DNA from: Bos javanicus
Taxonomy: Eukaryota > Chordata > Mammalia > Artiodactyla > Bovidae
Length of the DNA: 64,000 nucleotides
Assembly: GCF_032452875.1 (NCBI RefSeq)
Contig: NC_083871.1
Coordinates: forward strand, 10,655,692 to 10,719,691
Reading direction: 5' to 3'
Shown here: positions 10,183 to 21,789 of the stretch, in pieces
Position numbering within the stretch: position 1 is the stretch's first letter
Layout: the number at the start of each line of letters is the position of its first letter
The notes under the pieces: generated by a model
Database searches by the model: none
What the model was told of the DNA's origin: nothing
Seen by the model: the letters and a program-made list of their open reading frames with translations, nothing else
Position numbers and translations under genes: made by a program

Positions 10183-11984
10183 AGCCTCCTCCTTATCGGA
10201 TGAAGACAAGCCAAACCAGATCGTTTGCCCCTATGTTACACCAACTTCAGCCACAACTAGAGTCTAGACTTATGACTGTCCTAAATTAATTTCTACCCCA
10301 AAGGCCCACTCCTTTAAGGAACTTACAGCTTGATAAACAAAATCCCTAAATAATTACAAACAAGACAGAAAAGTCTTACAAAAGGCATTAATGTTTCTCT
10401 GGAAATAATGCGGGAGGAAGGTGGGATTAATTGCTGCAGGGGGTACCAAAAGGGGAAATCTGAGTCTGGCTTTGGAACAGAAGTAGTGTATTAGTGTTTC
10501 TCATGGTTGTAAAATGTCAGTTTCCAATCAGTTAACTTGAAATTTCTTTAACATTCCACAAATCAAGTTGATTCCCAGTTCCTGTGTGACATAACCCACT
10601 AAAATATGCGTATTTCCAGGAAGTGGAATGTAGTCTTTTTCTCTTTGAGAAATGCAAAAAAAAAACACAAACAAACAAACAAAAAAACCCCAAAATACCA
10701 GTTCATTCTGAAAAAAACAATTCCAAGTCTAGTGTCACCATGTGTATGCAAACCAATGTATCACTACAGAAATGGATTTTCCCTTAAAAAGAAAAATATC
10801 GAACAGTGGGAAAAAATTTAATGCAGCATTCTACAGGAATCATACTCTTTATTCTTAACATTAAATTTCAGCTACTACTGTTTCAAGTAAAATCTCAATT
10901 TGTTCCAGTGTCTTTTCTGATTGCTAATCCTTTTTAGTTCATGTCACATAAGAATTATTTTATGTCACATAAGAAGTATAGAGTATACAGTACAAGCTAG
11001 ATACTGAAAAATCAGGTGTTTATGACTGCCTTTCCCCTTTTCTGTACGAAATCATTTGTCTCCATTTTCCTGTCTGAACATATCAACTTTCAGGGAGAAT
11101 GGAATGTTAATTGGTGTTACGCACAAGCTGGGCTATCATTCCTCAAATTTAAGAAGAAGAAAAAAAAAAAAATCAAAACAAACCCAACTGGGTTTCCTGT
11201 TTTTATTTACGGTTTTCAGTGCCCCGTTGAGGGGGGATTAAAATAAAGTGGCTCAGTTATGGCTCATCCTTCCTTCAATTAATCTACCCTAGGAGACCAG
11301 TTCCTTCTATCATCTGTCCAGATCGCAAAGCCTATTCAAGCTTCTCCCCAGGGCCCCGAAACAACATACAAAACTACTTCCTAGGGAAGCCGCAGCCACC
11401 TCACCCTTCCCACTGGGCAAACACACAGACTCAGCCCTTTGTGGTGCGATTATATAAGCATACAAGGGCTCCCTTGACACCACCCAAATCAGAGATGTGT
11501 CCTTTAAACACCATTTTGTGCCCACTCTTCTCAAAAGTGACAGTGTGTGTTGGGCCAACAGGAAACAAGAATGCTTCTCTCTCAACAGTGGTGACGCATT
11601 CAAAGGAATCTTCTGTAAAAAAAAACTCTCTTGCCCTAGGTACAGTGTAGAACACTGGGAACCACGCGATCTGACATGTACCAGGTTCCAGCATCTGTAT
11701 TTCGGGGATGAGGAAGCAGAATACTTTTGCAAATTGAGTGTTTTTTATAAGGCAAGTTCTCTCCGAGAATTTCCAACTCCCCTCCTGAATGTCTACTTCT
11801 CAGCTGGGGCATTACTGGAATTTGTGGAGGCAATTCTTTGTTAAGCAGAATATTAGCCACCTTGCAGCTGCCTCCACCCCCCAAGTTGTTATGATGACCA
11901 AAGATGCTGTCATACATTTCTCAACCACGTTTCCCCTCCCCCCTCCCTCCAGCGCCACCCTTGACTGAGAAACACTTTGAGGCT
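10183..11984. other. Intronic interval, nothing recognised
   Basis: Contains A-rich runs at 10656-10690 and 11155-11185. Open frames at 11310-11844 overlap on both strands and show no family features. Confidence 0.55.
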
Positions 11985-12387
11985 AAAAGACGGACGATAC
12001 AGTAATATACATGTTTCAATGCTATTCTCTCAAATCATCCCACCCTCACCTTCTCCCACAGAGTCCAAAAGAGACTTTATATCTGCATTTCTTTTGCTGT
12101 CTCGCATATAGGGTCGTCGTGACCATCTTGAAACATGTATGTTACCATATGTGAAATAGATCACCAGTCCAAGTTTGATGCATGAAATGGGGCACTCAAA
12201 GCTGGTGCACTGGGACAACCCAGAGGGATGGGATGGGGAGGGAGGTGGGAGGGGGATTCAGGACGGGGGACACATGCACACCCATGGCCGATTCATGTCA
12301 ATATACGGCAAAAACCACCACAATACTGTACAGTTATTAGCCTCCAATTAAAATAAATTAATTCATTTAAAAAAAGATGGATAATAC
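11985..12387 (+). mobile_element. L1 3' end, 5'-inverted, with target duplications
   Basis: 12001-12120 is the ruminant L1 3' region in antisense (runs from atgtttcaatgctattctct to gtcgtgaccatctt). From about 12129 the same L1 continues in sense (gaaacatgtatgttaccat) to its A-rich end near 12371. The two arms share gaaacatgt at the break. Flanks 11985-12000 and 12372-12387 are a 16-base target duplication with three differences, all CpG-type transitions. Confidence 0.88.
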
Positions 12388-13368
12388 GTAGACAATGGCC
12401 TATTGACTCATGAAGATTCTTTTACTTAAGGCTTAATCTAAAGCTTTAGGGGCAATGTTAGTAGCGTTCATGGAATCAAAAGGATTCTCCGAGTCCACAT
12501 CCAAACGTCCATGTCCTGCCCCGAATACATAGCCCAGCAAAGGGACATTCCCTGGCTTTAAAAAAAAAAAAAAAAAAAAAATCTATGCATGAATTCACTG
12601 TATGTAAAACAGGCCCTTCAAAGACAAGGATTTATTAGTGCTTACTTCCAGACTCCTGTTGTATATTTTGGGTGCATTTTCACCAAAATTCATCTCGGAA
12701 ACAATGAACTACATTAGGAGAAACAGAAGCTAACCAAAGTCAGCGGATTATGGTTTTATGAGACAAAAAACCCAGATTACAACTGTCCTTCTTCGCCAAA
12801 ATAGAGCCTGTGGGTCTGCGCTTGTGTTTTGGCTTGGAGGAAGGCGTCCCGTGGAGGGGTGGTGCTGCCTGTTCCTGGATCACCCAAGTTCACCGTGAAT
12901 TCAATCTCTTCTTCACAGTCGACACCACAGCCTCACAGGAGTGCTTTCGCACACGTGTGCAGGTACCTGACTGTTTCTCAGGCTAGGATAGGGATATGTT
13001 CTTGGTGCTGTCTTCTCCCTGACCTTGAGCTGTGTCTCCCCAGACACGACATATGCAGCTCTGAAAACAGTGGTTATGGCAAAAAGCCATATGGCAAAAC
13101 CATTGGGAAACTTGTAACTGATTCCTTTCTAGTGGCTAAGAAGCAACGGTCTATTTCTGCAATGGGTTCTGTCCACAACAAGCCCAGCCCGGATGTGTCT
13201 GCAGTGGTAAGCAGAACACTCTCTTCCTACAGCCCGCCATATAAAAAGTCCAAAGACATTCTGTCCACAAACTGACCACGGGCAGTAATAACATTAGGGG
13301 CCTGGAATGGGGGCAGTCTGTCATTCCAAAGAGGAAAATGAAGTTGAAGGAAAGAACAGTGCTTTCTC
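12388..13368. other. Intronic interval next to the exon; A-run at 12560-12581
   Basis: A 22-base A run is the only simple repeat. The 148-codon open frame at 12829-13275 on the plus strand lacks an ATG start and any domain I recognise. No repeat family named. Confidence 0.5.
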
Positions 13369-13374
13369 ACTCAC
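13369..13374 (-). promoter_or_regulatory. CDK6: 5' splice site after the residue 124-179 exon
   Basis: The minus strand reads TCAGTG|GTGAGT, a near-ideal donor. The cut after Val179 leaves phase 0 and agrees with the family sequence continuing Val-Val-Thr-Leu-Trp in the next exon. Confidence 0.93.
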
Positions 13375-13542
13375 CACTGAGGTAAGAGCCATCTGAAAAC
13401 TGTAGATGCGAGCAAGGCCGAAGTCAGCCAGCTTTATTTGTCCACTGCTGGTCACCAGAATGTTCTGTGGTTTTAGATCACGATGCACCACTCGGTGAGA
13501 ATGAAGAAAGTCCAGGCCTCGGAGAAGCTGAAACATCATATC
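13375..13542 (-). CDS. CDK6: CDK6 coding exon, residues 124-179 (catalytic loop and activation segment)
   Basis: The 168-base minus-strand exon encodes 56 residues, DMMFQLLRG to MALTSV, matching human CDK6 124-179. It carries the core of the kinase active site: HRDLKPQN with catalytic Asp145, Lys147 and Asn150, then the DFG motif (Asp163) that binds magnesium, and the first part of the activation segment with Thr177, which the CDK-activating kinase phosphorylates. Arg144 of HRD is the residue that contacts the phosphothreonine. Both ends are phase 0, with TTTAG before it and GTGAGT after it, so skipping would keep the frame but remove catalysis. No stop or frameshift is present. It lies 50 kb from the upstream exon, and the next exon (continuing VTLWYRAPEV in the family) is not in the remaining 13.4 kb. 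Confidence 0.98.
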
Positions 13543-13571
13543 CTAAATAAAACCAAGAAACAAAATCAATC
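13543..13571 (-). promoter_or_regulatory. CDK6: 3' splice site before the residue 124-179 exon
   Basis: On the minus strand a pyrimidine-rich tract dominated by T runs up to TTTAG, directly followed by GAT ATG ATG (Asp124, Met125, Met126). The reading frame and the AG fix the acceptor to the base. Confidence 0.93.
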
Positions 13572-13607
13572 ATTTGCCAAAAGATAAATTCAACATGCTG
13601 AATTCTC

Positions 13608-13672
13608 AGTACTTAGAATAGTATTTGGCACATATAAAGCATTTGATAAACACCTGCTGAATGAATGAATCT
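13608..13672 (+). repeat. L2 LINE 3'-end remnant
   Basis: The pattern agtatttggcacatataaag followed by aaacacctgctgaatgaatg matches the L2 3' end. It lies about 65 bases upstream (transcript sense) of the exon acceptor. Confidence 0.5.
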
Positions 13673-13779
13673 GTCTCCCTTTCTACCGCTCCACTCTCCC
13701 ATGCTCAACATTACTACAAAAAGTGCCACTCTCCACCCATATTTTATTAATGAAAGGATGATTTAAAAAATAATTTCAG

Positions 13780-13955
13780 GGACTTGCCTGGCGGTCCAGT
13801 GGCTAAGACTGTACTCCCAGTGCAGGGAGCTCAGGTTTGATCCCTGGTCAGGGAACTAGATCCCACATGCCACAATTAAAAAGTTAAAATGCCTCAACTA
13901 AAGATCCCATGTGCTGCAACTAAGGCCTGGTGAAGCCAAAAAAAAAAAAAAAGTT
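13780..13955 (+). repeat. CHR-2-like SINE
   Basis: Sense head gacttgcctggcggtccagt, B-box region gtttgatccctggtcaggga, then gatcccacatgccacaatta and an A tail at 13940-13953. This tRNA-derived family is shared by cetartiodactyls. Confidence 0.8.
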
Positions 13956-14124
13956 CCAGATGACATAGGAAATATTCTGGAAGGATACATACCAAACTGG
14001 TGTCCAGGGTTAATGGCGGGGAGAGAAAGTAGTTGGCGAGAGAGGGACATTTTTCACTTCACATACTTTTATATGATTTAACACATGATTTCAACAATTA
14101 AAATCCAGTAAACGATGATAACAG

Positions 14125-14385
14125 CAATGGTAGTTCTTAATATTTTTATAGCACCTATTATTCAGCAGTCACTATGTGTCAAGTCCTGCTTTAGTAATTC
14201 ACTTAATCCATACCACAACACTGAGGTAAATAATATTAACCCATTTCACAGGTCAAGAAGCTGATACATAGTAGGTGTATGTAATCAGCCCGAAGTAACA
14301 CCACTAGCAAAAAAAAAAAACCAGAGTGTTGATTTGAACCAGAGTCCAGGAAAACTGGATTCTAACTCCCGAGGCACTCCTTTAT
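14125..14385 (+). repeat. MIR SINE
   Basis: The MIR core order is visible: cactatgtgtcaagtcctgc, aattcacttaatccatac, atttcacaggtcaagaagct, and a gttgatttgaaccagagtcc tail region. An A-run near 14311 interrupts it. Confidence 0.7.
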
Positions 14386-14417
14386 TAGATCAAAGATCAT
14401 ACGAGTATGGAAAACCA

Positions 14418-14530
14418 GGTAAGCAGTTTTACCTCACCAAGCCTCACTTTTTCTGTCCATAAAAACAGCAAAGTGACAAAACCTGCAGCACAGGATCACT
14501 GCTCGTAAAGCATCCACCGCAGTGAGCACT
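14418..14530 (-). repeat. MIR SINE fragment
   Basis: Antisense MIR core: cctcactttttctgtccata followed by a degraded rest. Confidence 0.45.
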
Positions 14531-14924
14531 TGCTGCTGACAGAGTCAGGCAGCACGGAGGCATCTGGGCCAACGTCGCACCTTCTTCTCATTTTAGAACT
14601 TACAAAAGCAGGTAGAATGTTTTAAGCTCAGAGGCAGTGTCGGATGGCAGGAACTTAAGATAGTGAACGTGATAGGACCCTTGGAAATCTGGAGGCTCAC
14701 AAGACTGACCTACCCCACGTAACACTGTGAGAATGCGGTAAAGGGAGGATGGAATTAATTAGGCTCTCGTAAGGGCTAGAAAAATGCTTAGGCAGCATCA
14801 GGGGCTTCAGAGCCGGGAGGCGCGGTGAGCACACACTTGTTCATCAGTTGGGCTCTATTTGGTTACTGGCTTATAGTTCTGGTATTTTCTTCAGGGGAGT
14901 TCTACCTTCCTGGCTTATTCTAAA
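14531..14924. other. Intronic interval, nothing recognised
   Basis: No repeat or gene named. Confidence 0.5.
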
Positions 14925-15015
14925 CCAAAGCCTGAGTTTTCCACCTATAAAAAGGAGAAAATGGGGCTTACTTTTCATAATACGAGATTTAAACGAAGTA
15001 ATGCATGTGAAGAGG
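14925..15015 (-). repeat. MIR SINE fragment
   Basis: Antisense MIR core: cctgagttttccacctataa, then aggagaaaatggggcttac. Confidence 0.5.
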
Positions 15016-15616
15016 TTGTGTAGTTTGCAGGAAACAAATGATCATCGGTGAAGTGTCTCGTTTCCTAGGGGAGACCGAGTCAGAAATGACCAGAGGAAAC
15101 GTGGCCACTGTCACAAGGCCAGTGGACAAAGCACCAAGTGGGGATGACACAGGTGAACTGGAATTCTTTCTGAGCGCCACCTAAACGGGCCTGATGAATT
15201 GGCCGGGGTCACCTTCTAAGTTTCCAAAGACGAAAAGATCAGACCGCACTGCTGAGGGACAGTGGTCCAGGACTTAAGAACCACTGAGGGTAAAGCAACT
15301 TGCAACGAATAAACGAGAGTGTGAAAGTGAAGCACAAAATGTTAATGAAAGCAATCTTCTGTGGCACACAAGTCGTTATTGGAAACACATGCACACGACT
15401 TGCAAGCAGTGGATTTTAAACAGCATGACTAACCTAAAGTAATGCCATCCTGGCTTGCCATCTTTAGCTTCTTATACACTAAGCACCAACCCTTTCAAAC
15501 AGTACCAAGAATAAATGTGCTTGATTCATGTTTCAGTGTTCAAACAGTGTAAGCAGCCAATGAGTAGAATAAATACGTAAAAATCTGAACCAAGTAATTA
15601 CTAACAAGGCCCATCT
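15016..15616. other. Intronic interval, nothing recognised
   Basis: Unique-looking. A small inverted repeat (cagtgg near 15259, ccactg near 15281) may be a remnant of a short DNA transposon but is too short to call. Confidence 0.5.
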
Positions 15617-15919
15617 AAATTTATATGTCGGAGAAGGCAATGGCACCCCACTCCAGTACTCTTGCCTGGAAAATCCCATGGATGGAGGAGCCTGGTAGGC
15701 TGAAGTCCATGGGGTCGCTAAGAGTCAGACATGACTGAGCGACTTCACTTTCACTTTTCACTTTCATGCATTGGAGAAGGAAATGGCAACCCACTCCAGT
15801 GTTCTTGCCTGAAGAATTCCAGGGACGGGGGAGCCTGGTGGGCCGCTGTGTATGGTGTCGCACAGAGCTGGACACGACTGAAGCGACTTAGCAGCAGCAG
15901 CAGCAGCAAATTTATATGT
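15617..15919 (+). mobile_element. Bov-A2 SINE with 12-base target duplications
   Basis: The dimeric Bov-A2 form: first unit ggagaaggcaatggcacccc, second unit gttctt-containing body after tgcattggagaaggaaatgg, ending in an AGC microsatellite (15895-15907). aaatttatatgt occurs at 15617-15628 and 15908-15919 as target-site duplication. Confidence 0.92.
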
Positions 15920-16276
15920 TGGAGAAGACTTTTGAGAGTCCCTTGGACTTCAAGGAGATCCAACCAGTCCATCCTAAAGGAGATCAGTCCTGAGTGTTCA
16001 TTGGAAAGACTGATGTTGAAGCTGAAACTCCAATACTTTGGCCACCTGATTCGAAGAGCTGACTCATTTGAAAAGACCCTGATGTTGGGAAAGATTGAGG
16101 GCAAGAGAAGGAGATGATAAGGGATGAGATGGTTGGATGGCTTTACCGACTCCATGGACATGGGTGTGGGTCGACTCCGGCAATTGATGATGGACAGGGA
16201 GGCCTGGTGTGCTGCGGTCCATGGGGTTGCAAAGAGTCAGACATAACTGAGTGACTGAACTGAAATGAAATTTATA
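15920..16276 (+). mobile_element. BovB LINE 3' end, 5'-truncated
   Basis: Sense BovB from ggagaagacttttgagagtc to gactgaactgaaatg. The nine bases aaatttata occur just left of it (15908-15916) and again at 16268-16276, which fits a target duplication shared with the neighbouring SINE. Confidence 0.88.
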
Positions 16277-16292
16277 AAAAGCCTGAACTGTG

Positions 16293-16492
16293 TGCTGCGC
16301 TTAGTCACTCCGTCATGTCCGACTCTTTGCAGCTCTACGGACTGCAGCCCACCAGTCTCCTCTGTCCATGGGGATTCTCCAGGCAAGAATACTGGAGTGG
16401 GTTACCAAGCCCTCCTCCAAGGAGATCTTCCCAGCCCAGGGATTGAACCCAGGTCTCCCACATTGGAGGCGGATTCTTTACTGACTGAGCCA
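16293..16492 (-). repeat. Bov-tA SINE
   Basis: Antisense: gctgcgcttagtcactccgt to tactgactgagccacctaaa; the distal head is lost. Confidence 0.87.
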
Positions 16493-16537
16493 CCTAAATT
16501 TAAATACATGTATACTGCTTTCATTTGTGTATTTATA

Positions 16538-16733
16538 CAGCCCTGGTGGCTCAGCTGGTAAAGAATCCGCCTGCAGCACAGAAGACCCCGGTTTGACTCC
16601 TGGATTGTGAAGATCCCCTGGAGAAGGAAACAGCTGCCCACTCTAGTATTCTGGCCTGGAGAATTCCAGGACTATATAGTCCATGAGGTCACAAAGAGTC
16701 AGACACGACTAAGAGACTTTCACTTCACAGCAC
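16538..16733 (+). repeat. Bov-tA SINE
   Basis: Sense: agccctggtggctcagctgg to cagacacgactaagagactt. Confidence 0.9.
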
Positions 16734-18744
16734 ATACTATATTTTTCTTAGTTATAAAATTGGTCCATGCTTAATGCATGTAGAAATATTTTTTAAAAAT
16801 TCATTAAAAGTCCAGAGGAAGAAAAAAATCATGCAAAACACCACCACTCAGAAAACAGAGAAAACTCTACTGTTAAATAACTTTGTCTTTCATGTCTTTT
16901 AAACAGATACTGGTATATCTGCAGGTGTAAATATATTATAATTCTATTTAATACTGAAGCATTATATATAAAATATATCATATATACTACATATCAATAT
17001 ATATAACATTAATATAGAAATATAACACATTTTAAAATAGAAATTGTTATTATTCAGTACACATTTTATAGTTGCTTTATAAAGATTTAACAATTCATTT
17101 TGAATATTTTGCCACTTCAACAAAATTCCTCTAAAATCTAACTCTTTTATACAATATGATTTTTAGTGGCTGCATAGTTTTCCTTCTATGCCATAATCAC
17201 TATTATTTGGTTTTAGGTTGTGTTATTTTGCTACTTATTCTAAGAGTGTAGGTCTCCTCTATTTAAAGGCAAATGTAGATAAAAATGACTTGTTAACATC
17301 ATACGAAAGCACAGTTTAGGCAGTGAGAACATGTACACTGGTCTAACGTTTGATTCCATGTAAATGACACCTATGTATAAAGAGTTGGTTCTATGTAAGA
17401 ATCACCACTCTTTAGATTTTATCAGGCTACTTAATTTTTTTTGGTTAGCAAACTGGGTTTTCTTTTAAACCCAAAACATCCAGCTACAATTACAGTTTCG
17501 AACTAGCGAACTTTGAGTTAATGATTTTTTTTTTTTAAAATTGCCAAAAATCTTGTTTCCTTCACTAATTCCAATGCATCGATGCACTGGAGCATGACAG
17601 ACTTGCAACTCTGGTCACAAATAAGAATAAGAACTCTGGTCCCAATTTCTGAGAATTATATGAATGAATAAACTGTAACACTAAACAAAGAAAGGAAAAA
17701 AAACACCTTTCCTTCAGCATCGCAAGTGCTTTGATCAAAGACATCTGAAAGGACTCTCTACTTAGGCTTATTATCTGTTCCATCTCAATTTATAGTATCG
17801 TGAGACATACTTTTAAATTAGCTCCTCAAGATTTTAATCTAAATTAATCTGTCTTATACAAGACTCAAATATTTCACAGTAATCCCAGTGATGCAATGCA
17901 ATGAGACTACGGATACTGCCAATTAAGTTAAACACAGGTTTAAAGCCTTTTAATGTTACAGTGCCCAGTTCTGGCATAAAAGGTTTGAATGTCTAGTCCC
18001 ACTGACGATAAACAGTCACTGGGGGCCCCCATTCTGTCTTTCTGAAACATGTGACGTGGGTGCCTGTTTCAACAGGACACCATCCTGGAATGAAGTCTGG
18101 CTCCTAGAGACTTCAGATGGGGTTTCGTCCTTGGCAACTCCCTTAAAAAGACTCCGGACTTCAGTCTGAACACCAGAAGTCTTCAAAGCCTTGTAACAAC
18201 CATTAGTTTCTCTTAGGCGTTCTAGAGCTCTAATTCTCTTATTTCTTGAAAACAAGCAAACTGAAAATCTACCTCAAGCTTTTTTAATGGGAAAAAGTTT
18301 TATCATTGGGTCTTTTTTTCCCAGCGGTGAAAAAAGTAGTTTCAAAAGACACTTAAAACACCAACTTATATACCATAAAGTAAATCACAGAAATGACAGC
18401 TCTCAATAGACAATTCTGGACTTTTGGATAGATCTACTTAAACCTAAGCAATGTATTCACACCCTCGGGTTTCAGCAACAAAAATACGTCAGTAGTTCAT
18501 TGATTTAAACAGTTAAGACATATACAGCTTGTACAAAGTTAATTACTTTTTTCTCCTATTCTAAACCCCAGTCTTTTCAAATTTGTTATCCACGTTTTAA
18601 CAGAGGTGTCTTTATAAACGATTTGTTGTTTCGTACAAAGATCTATCTAGTTTGTTTCTTACGAAGGATGTTAGAGGAATCGCACAGACCAACACAACAA
18701 AGGTTTTTGTGTTTTTTTTTTTTAACAACACTAAACCAATAACA
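16734..18744. other. AT-rich intronic interval, nothing recognised
   Basis: Low-complexity AT sequence at 16920-17040 with repeated tatata. No gene or named repeat otherwise. Confidence 0.55.
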
Positions 18745-18908
18745 TGTTGACTTGCCTGCAGTGCAGGAGAGTCGGGTTCAACTCGTGGGTCGGGAAGATC
18801 CCCTGGAGGAGGGCACGGCAACCCACTCCAGTATCCTTGCCTAGGAGATTCCAGGGACAGAGGAGCCTGGCGGGCCACAGAGAGGCAGACACGACTGAGC
18901 GACTAACA
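18745..18908 (+). repeat. Bov-tA SINE, head-truncated
   Basis: Sense: starts within the tRNA part at gacttgcctgcagtgcagga and ends gcagacacgactgagcgact with an ACAC-rich tail. Confidence 0.85.
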
Positions 18909-19029
18909 CCACACACTACACTACAATTATAAGAACAGACTTAGACCCCATGATGACAAAATCATAAAGCAGAGGACTATCGGCAACGCGGAGGGCCAGT
19001 CTCAGGATCTCTTTTTCCTCTTTTTGTTG

Positions 19030-19112
19030 ATTACAAGTATATATATTGTTAAGCTATATATATTGTGGTATATATATTATGGTATAAGTATATATATTGT
19101 GGTAAGCTATAC
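19030..19112. repeat. AT-rich imperfect tandem repeat
   Basis: Three imperfect copies of a unit like gtatatatattgtggtaagc. Confidence 0.6.
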
Positions 19113-19650
19113 ATAAAATTTCCCACTTTAACCAATGTCAAGTGTATAGTTTAGTAGTAAGTATATTCAAACTGCTGTATAACCAATCTCCTGAACTTAT
19201 CTATCTTGCAAAACTCAAACTCTACTCTATACCCACTAAACAACTCTTTATTGCTCCCTTCCTCCCAGACCCTGGCAACCACTCCTCTACTCTCTGTTTC
19301 CACGAATCCGGCCACTCTAGATACCTCATGTAAGTGGCATCATAACGTATTTGTTCTTGTGACTGGCTTATTTCATTTAGTGTAATGTCCTCAAAGTTCA
19401 TCCGTGTTGTAGCGTGCGTCAGAGTTTCCTTCCTTTTTAAAGCTGAATAATATTCCGCTGTCTGGATTGATGACATTTTGCCTATCCATTCATCTGCTGA
19501 AGGATGAACTTGTATTATTTTGGTTGCTGTAAGAATATGCTACGAATGTAGGTATATAAATATAAGTATCTCTTTGTGACCCTGCTTTCAATAATTTCGG
19601 GTATACAGGCCCACAAGTGGACTGCTGAGTCTAGTCCCAGGATCACGGTT
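19113..19650 (-). repeat. Old mammalian L1 (L1M-type), antisense
   Basis: The antisense L1 3' region is recognisable: ccctggcaaccactcctcta, tacctcatgtaagtggcatc, tgactggcttatttcattta, then tcaaagttcatccgtgttgt and gctgaataatattccgctg. Confidence 0.8.
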
Positions 19651-20799
19651 CTCCTGTAAAATGTGGTACAATATTACTGCATAAGCAATGAAGCAATGGG
19701 TAACAAAGGCTGGTCCTGGGCAGTCTATCAGGTGGCTTCATTCACTCACAGGCGATCTCACTCACTCCTTCCACTTCTGTGCTTAAGCAGAATCTGCCTG
19801 AAGTCACTGTATGAAGCTTGGTGTACGTCGACACTGTACCCTACTCCAAAACCTGAGAGTGGCTTCTCCGGCTTTCACTGATCGAGTCACAGAGTTAACA
19901 ACGGGCTGCAAACCCTGGGCCTCAGGAGAACCCACAGAATGCTTCACCTCAAATCACAAAGGGCAAAACAAATCCCAAAAAAAGCAAGAGGAGGGTTAAA
20001 GCGGGCTCCTTAAAGCTTCAGATCAGCTGGACAGTAAAACTGGTAAATTGGAAGTAAGGAATAAATGGGAGGCCCTGAAGATTAGCCTCGAGTCATGGGC
20101 CATTGGCTTCCAATGGGAGGAGGCAAGATGGCTGAGGAAAGGGACGCCTGGCCTGGGGGTTCTTCAGCAGAAACAAAGGCGAAGCCCCTCACCGCAGCTG
20201 CTGGCTCTCCTACTTCCACTGCTTCAAGGCAACTGGATGAAAGCATAGTAAAAGTCATTTCCTGCATAAGTTTTATTAACAAAATACGTATTCTGAAAAG
20301 AGCATAAAAAGGAGCTATATATACTATTCAATCCTGGAACTGATGATAATGCTGAGTAAGAAAAGGATCTGTCCCAACTAAGTGGAAATTAGAAAATCGC
20401 AACTGATGTTCACCAAACCTGGAAATGTTGTGGGTGTTCGAGGGACGATGCAATGGCTAAACGGACCGTCTAAAAGAAGTAATCATTACCTCATCATGAT
20501 GGCTATTTCTAAGCCACAATGGAAAGTCACTGGGAACTGAAACTGCAGACAGCAATGTCAGGTATAACTTCCTCAGATCGGGATACAAAAATTGACATTG
20601 CAAAAATAAGAAAATACAAAGTATAAATGCTTAGGTTGCTGGCTAATGACTCAAAATGGTTTTTGTTCTAGACAAAACAGAGATCACACTGTTTTGTGAT
20701 CCTTTTAAAATCATTTAACAATATACTGTGGCTATTTCCCCATTTCAAAACATATTCTTCATAATAAAAAAATTTAACAGTATGCTTTTCTTAAAAAGT
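19651..20799. other. Intronic interval, nothing recognised
   Basis: No repeat or gene named. Open frames at 20048-20307 overlap in several frames and look incidental. Confidence 0.5.
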
Positions 20800-21015
20800 T
20801 TTTTTTTTTTTTTTAATTAATTCATTTCACTGTGTTGGGTCTTAGTTGTGTGGGATCTTTCGTTGTGGCCCACGGACTCTCTAGTTGTGGCCCACGGGCT
20901 CAGGAGTGTGTGGGCTCACCTGCTCAGCAGCACCTAGCATCTTAGTTCCCTGACCAAGGATTGAACCCTACATTGCAAGGTGGATTCTTAACCACCCAAC
21001 CACCAGGGAAGTCCC
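20800..21015 (-). repeat. CHR-2-like SINE
   Basis: Antisense: T-rich start, then gggtcttagttgtgtgggat, ttccctgaccaaggattgaa and the reversed head accaccagggaagtcccc. Confidence 0.82.
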
Positions 21016-21561
21016 CAACAGTATGCTTTTTAATGGCTGCATCTGGACAAAATATCTTGTCTTCCTGCATTTTCCTTCTCTCTTCCCTCATCTGAAAACT
21101 TGTCTCTCATTCCATACTTGCCTCCTCTCCAAATGAGATACTATATTAGAGACCCTGCTTTTCCAAAGATTGTTTGCCTACGTTGTCGGGTGCCAGTCAG
21201 GAAGGACTGATCCCTGGCAGTCATATTCCTTTTTGCTAGGAGTGGATCCAGAGACCCAGTCCTAGCTACTGAGACATATAGGCACATTTCAGAAAGTATT
21301 TTTCCCCTAGTAAGACCACTGCAGAAAACTCTCTGCTGTACTGCTTCCTCATCCCCCAGCCCTAACTCTCCACCTGTGCTTGAGGGCATGAACTTGAGAC
21401 TGTAGCAACCACCTTGACATGGAAAGGGAGATTTCATCTGCACACAGGCAATGCCAGAGTGTAATGAGGGAAAGAGTCTGGTCTCTGAGGACATCCCTGA
21501 ATAGCAGGATGGACTTTGGGGCTGCCCACTGGCCTCGTAGTTAGGGCAATAATGCTCTCGA
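21016..21561. other. Intronic interval, nothing recognised
   Basis: No repeat or gene named. Confidence 0.5.
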
Positions 21562-21786
21562 GTGCGTGCTTGCTAAGTCGCTTGTTGTGTCCAACTCTTT
21601 GCAACCCTGTGAACTGGGGCCCGCCAGGCTCCTCTGTCCATGGGATTCTCCAGACAAGAATACTGGAGTGATTTGTCATTCCCTCCTCCAGGGGAATCTT
21701 CCCAACCCAGAGACGGGAAACCGAGTCTCCGAAGTCTCCTACACTGGCAGGTGGGTTATTCACCACTAGCGTCACCTGGGCAGCCC
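21562..21786 (-). repeat. Bov-tA SINE
   Basis: Antisense: gcgtgcttgctaagtcgctt to gcgtcacctgggcagccca. Confidence 0.9.
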
Positions 21787-21789
21787 AGT

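Larger units (their letters stand above)
1..13374 (-). other. CDK6: CDK6 intron downstream of the residue 124-179 exon (incomplete)
   Basis: This is the next intron in the direction of transcription. Its 3' end and the following exon lie beyond base 1. It holds SINEs, BovB, L1, L2 and Tigger1 pieces and a CpG-dense patch at 4381-4700. Confidence 0.9.

Noticed and set aside
12829..13275. 148-codon plus-strand open frame next to the CDK6 exon
   Set aside because: It lacks an ATG start, shows no recognisable domain, is on the strand opposite to CDK6 and has no promoter or splice context that I can support.
1..13374. Next CDK6 exon (VTLWYRAPEV)
   Set aside because: I looked for it on the minus strand and did not find it; it lies outside the window.
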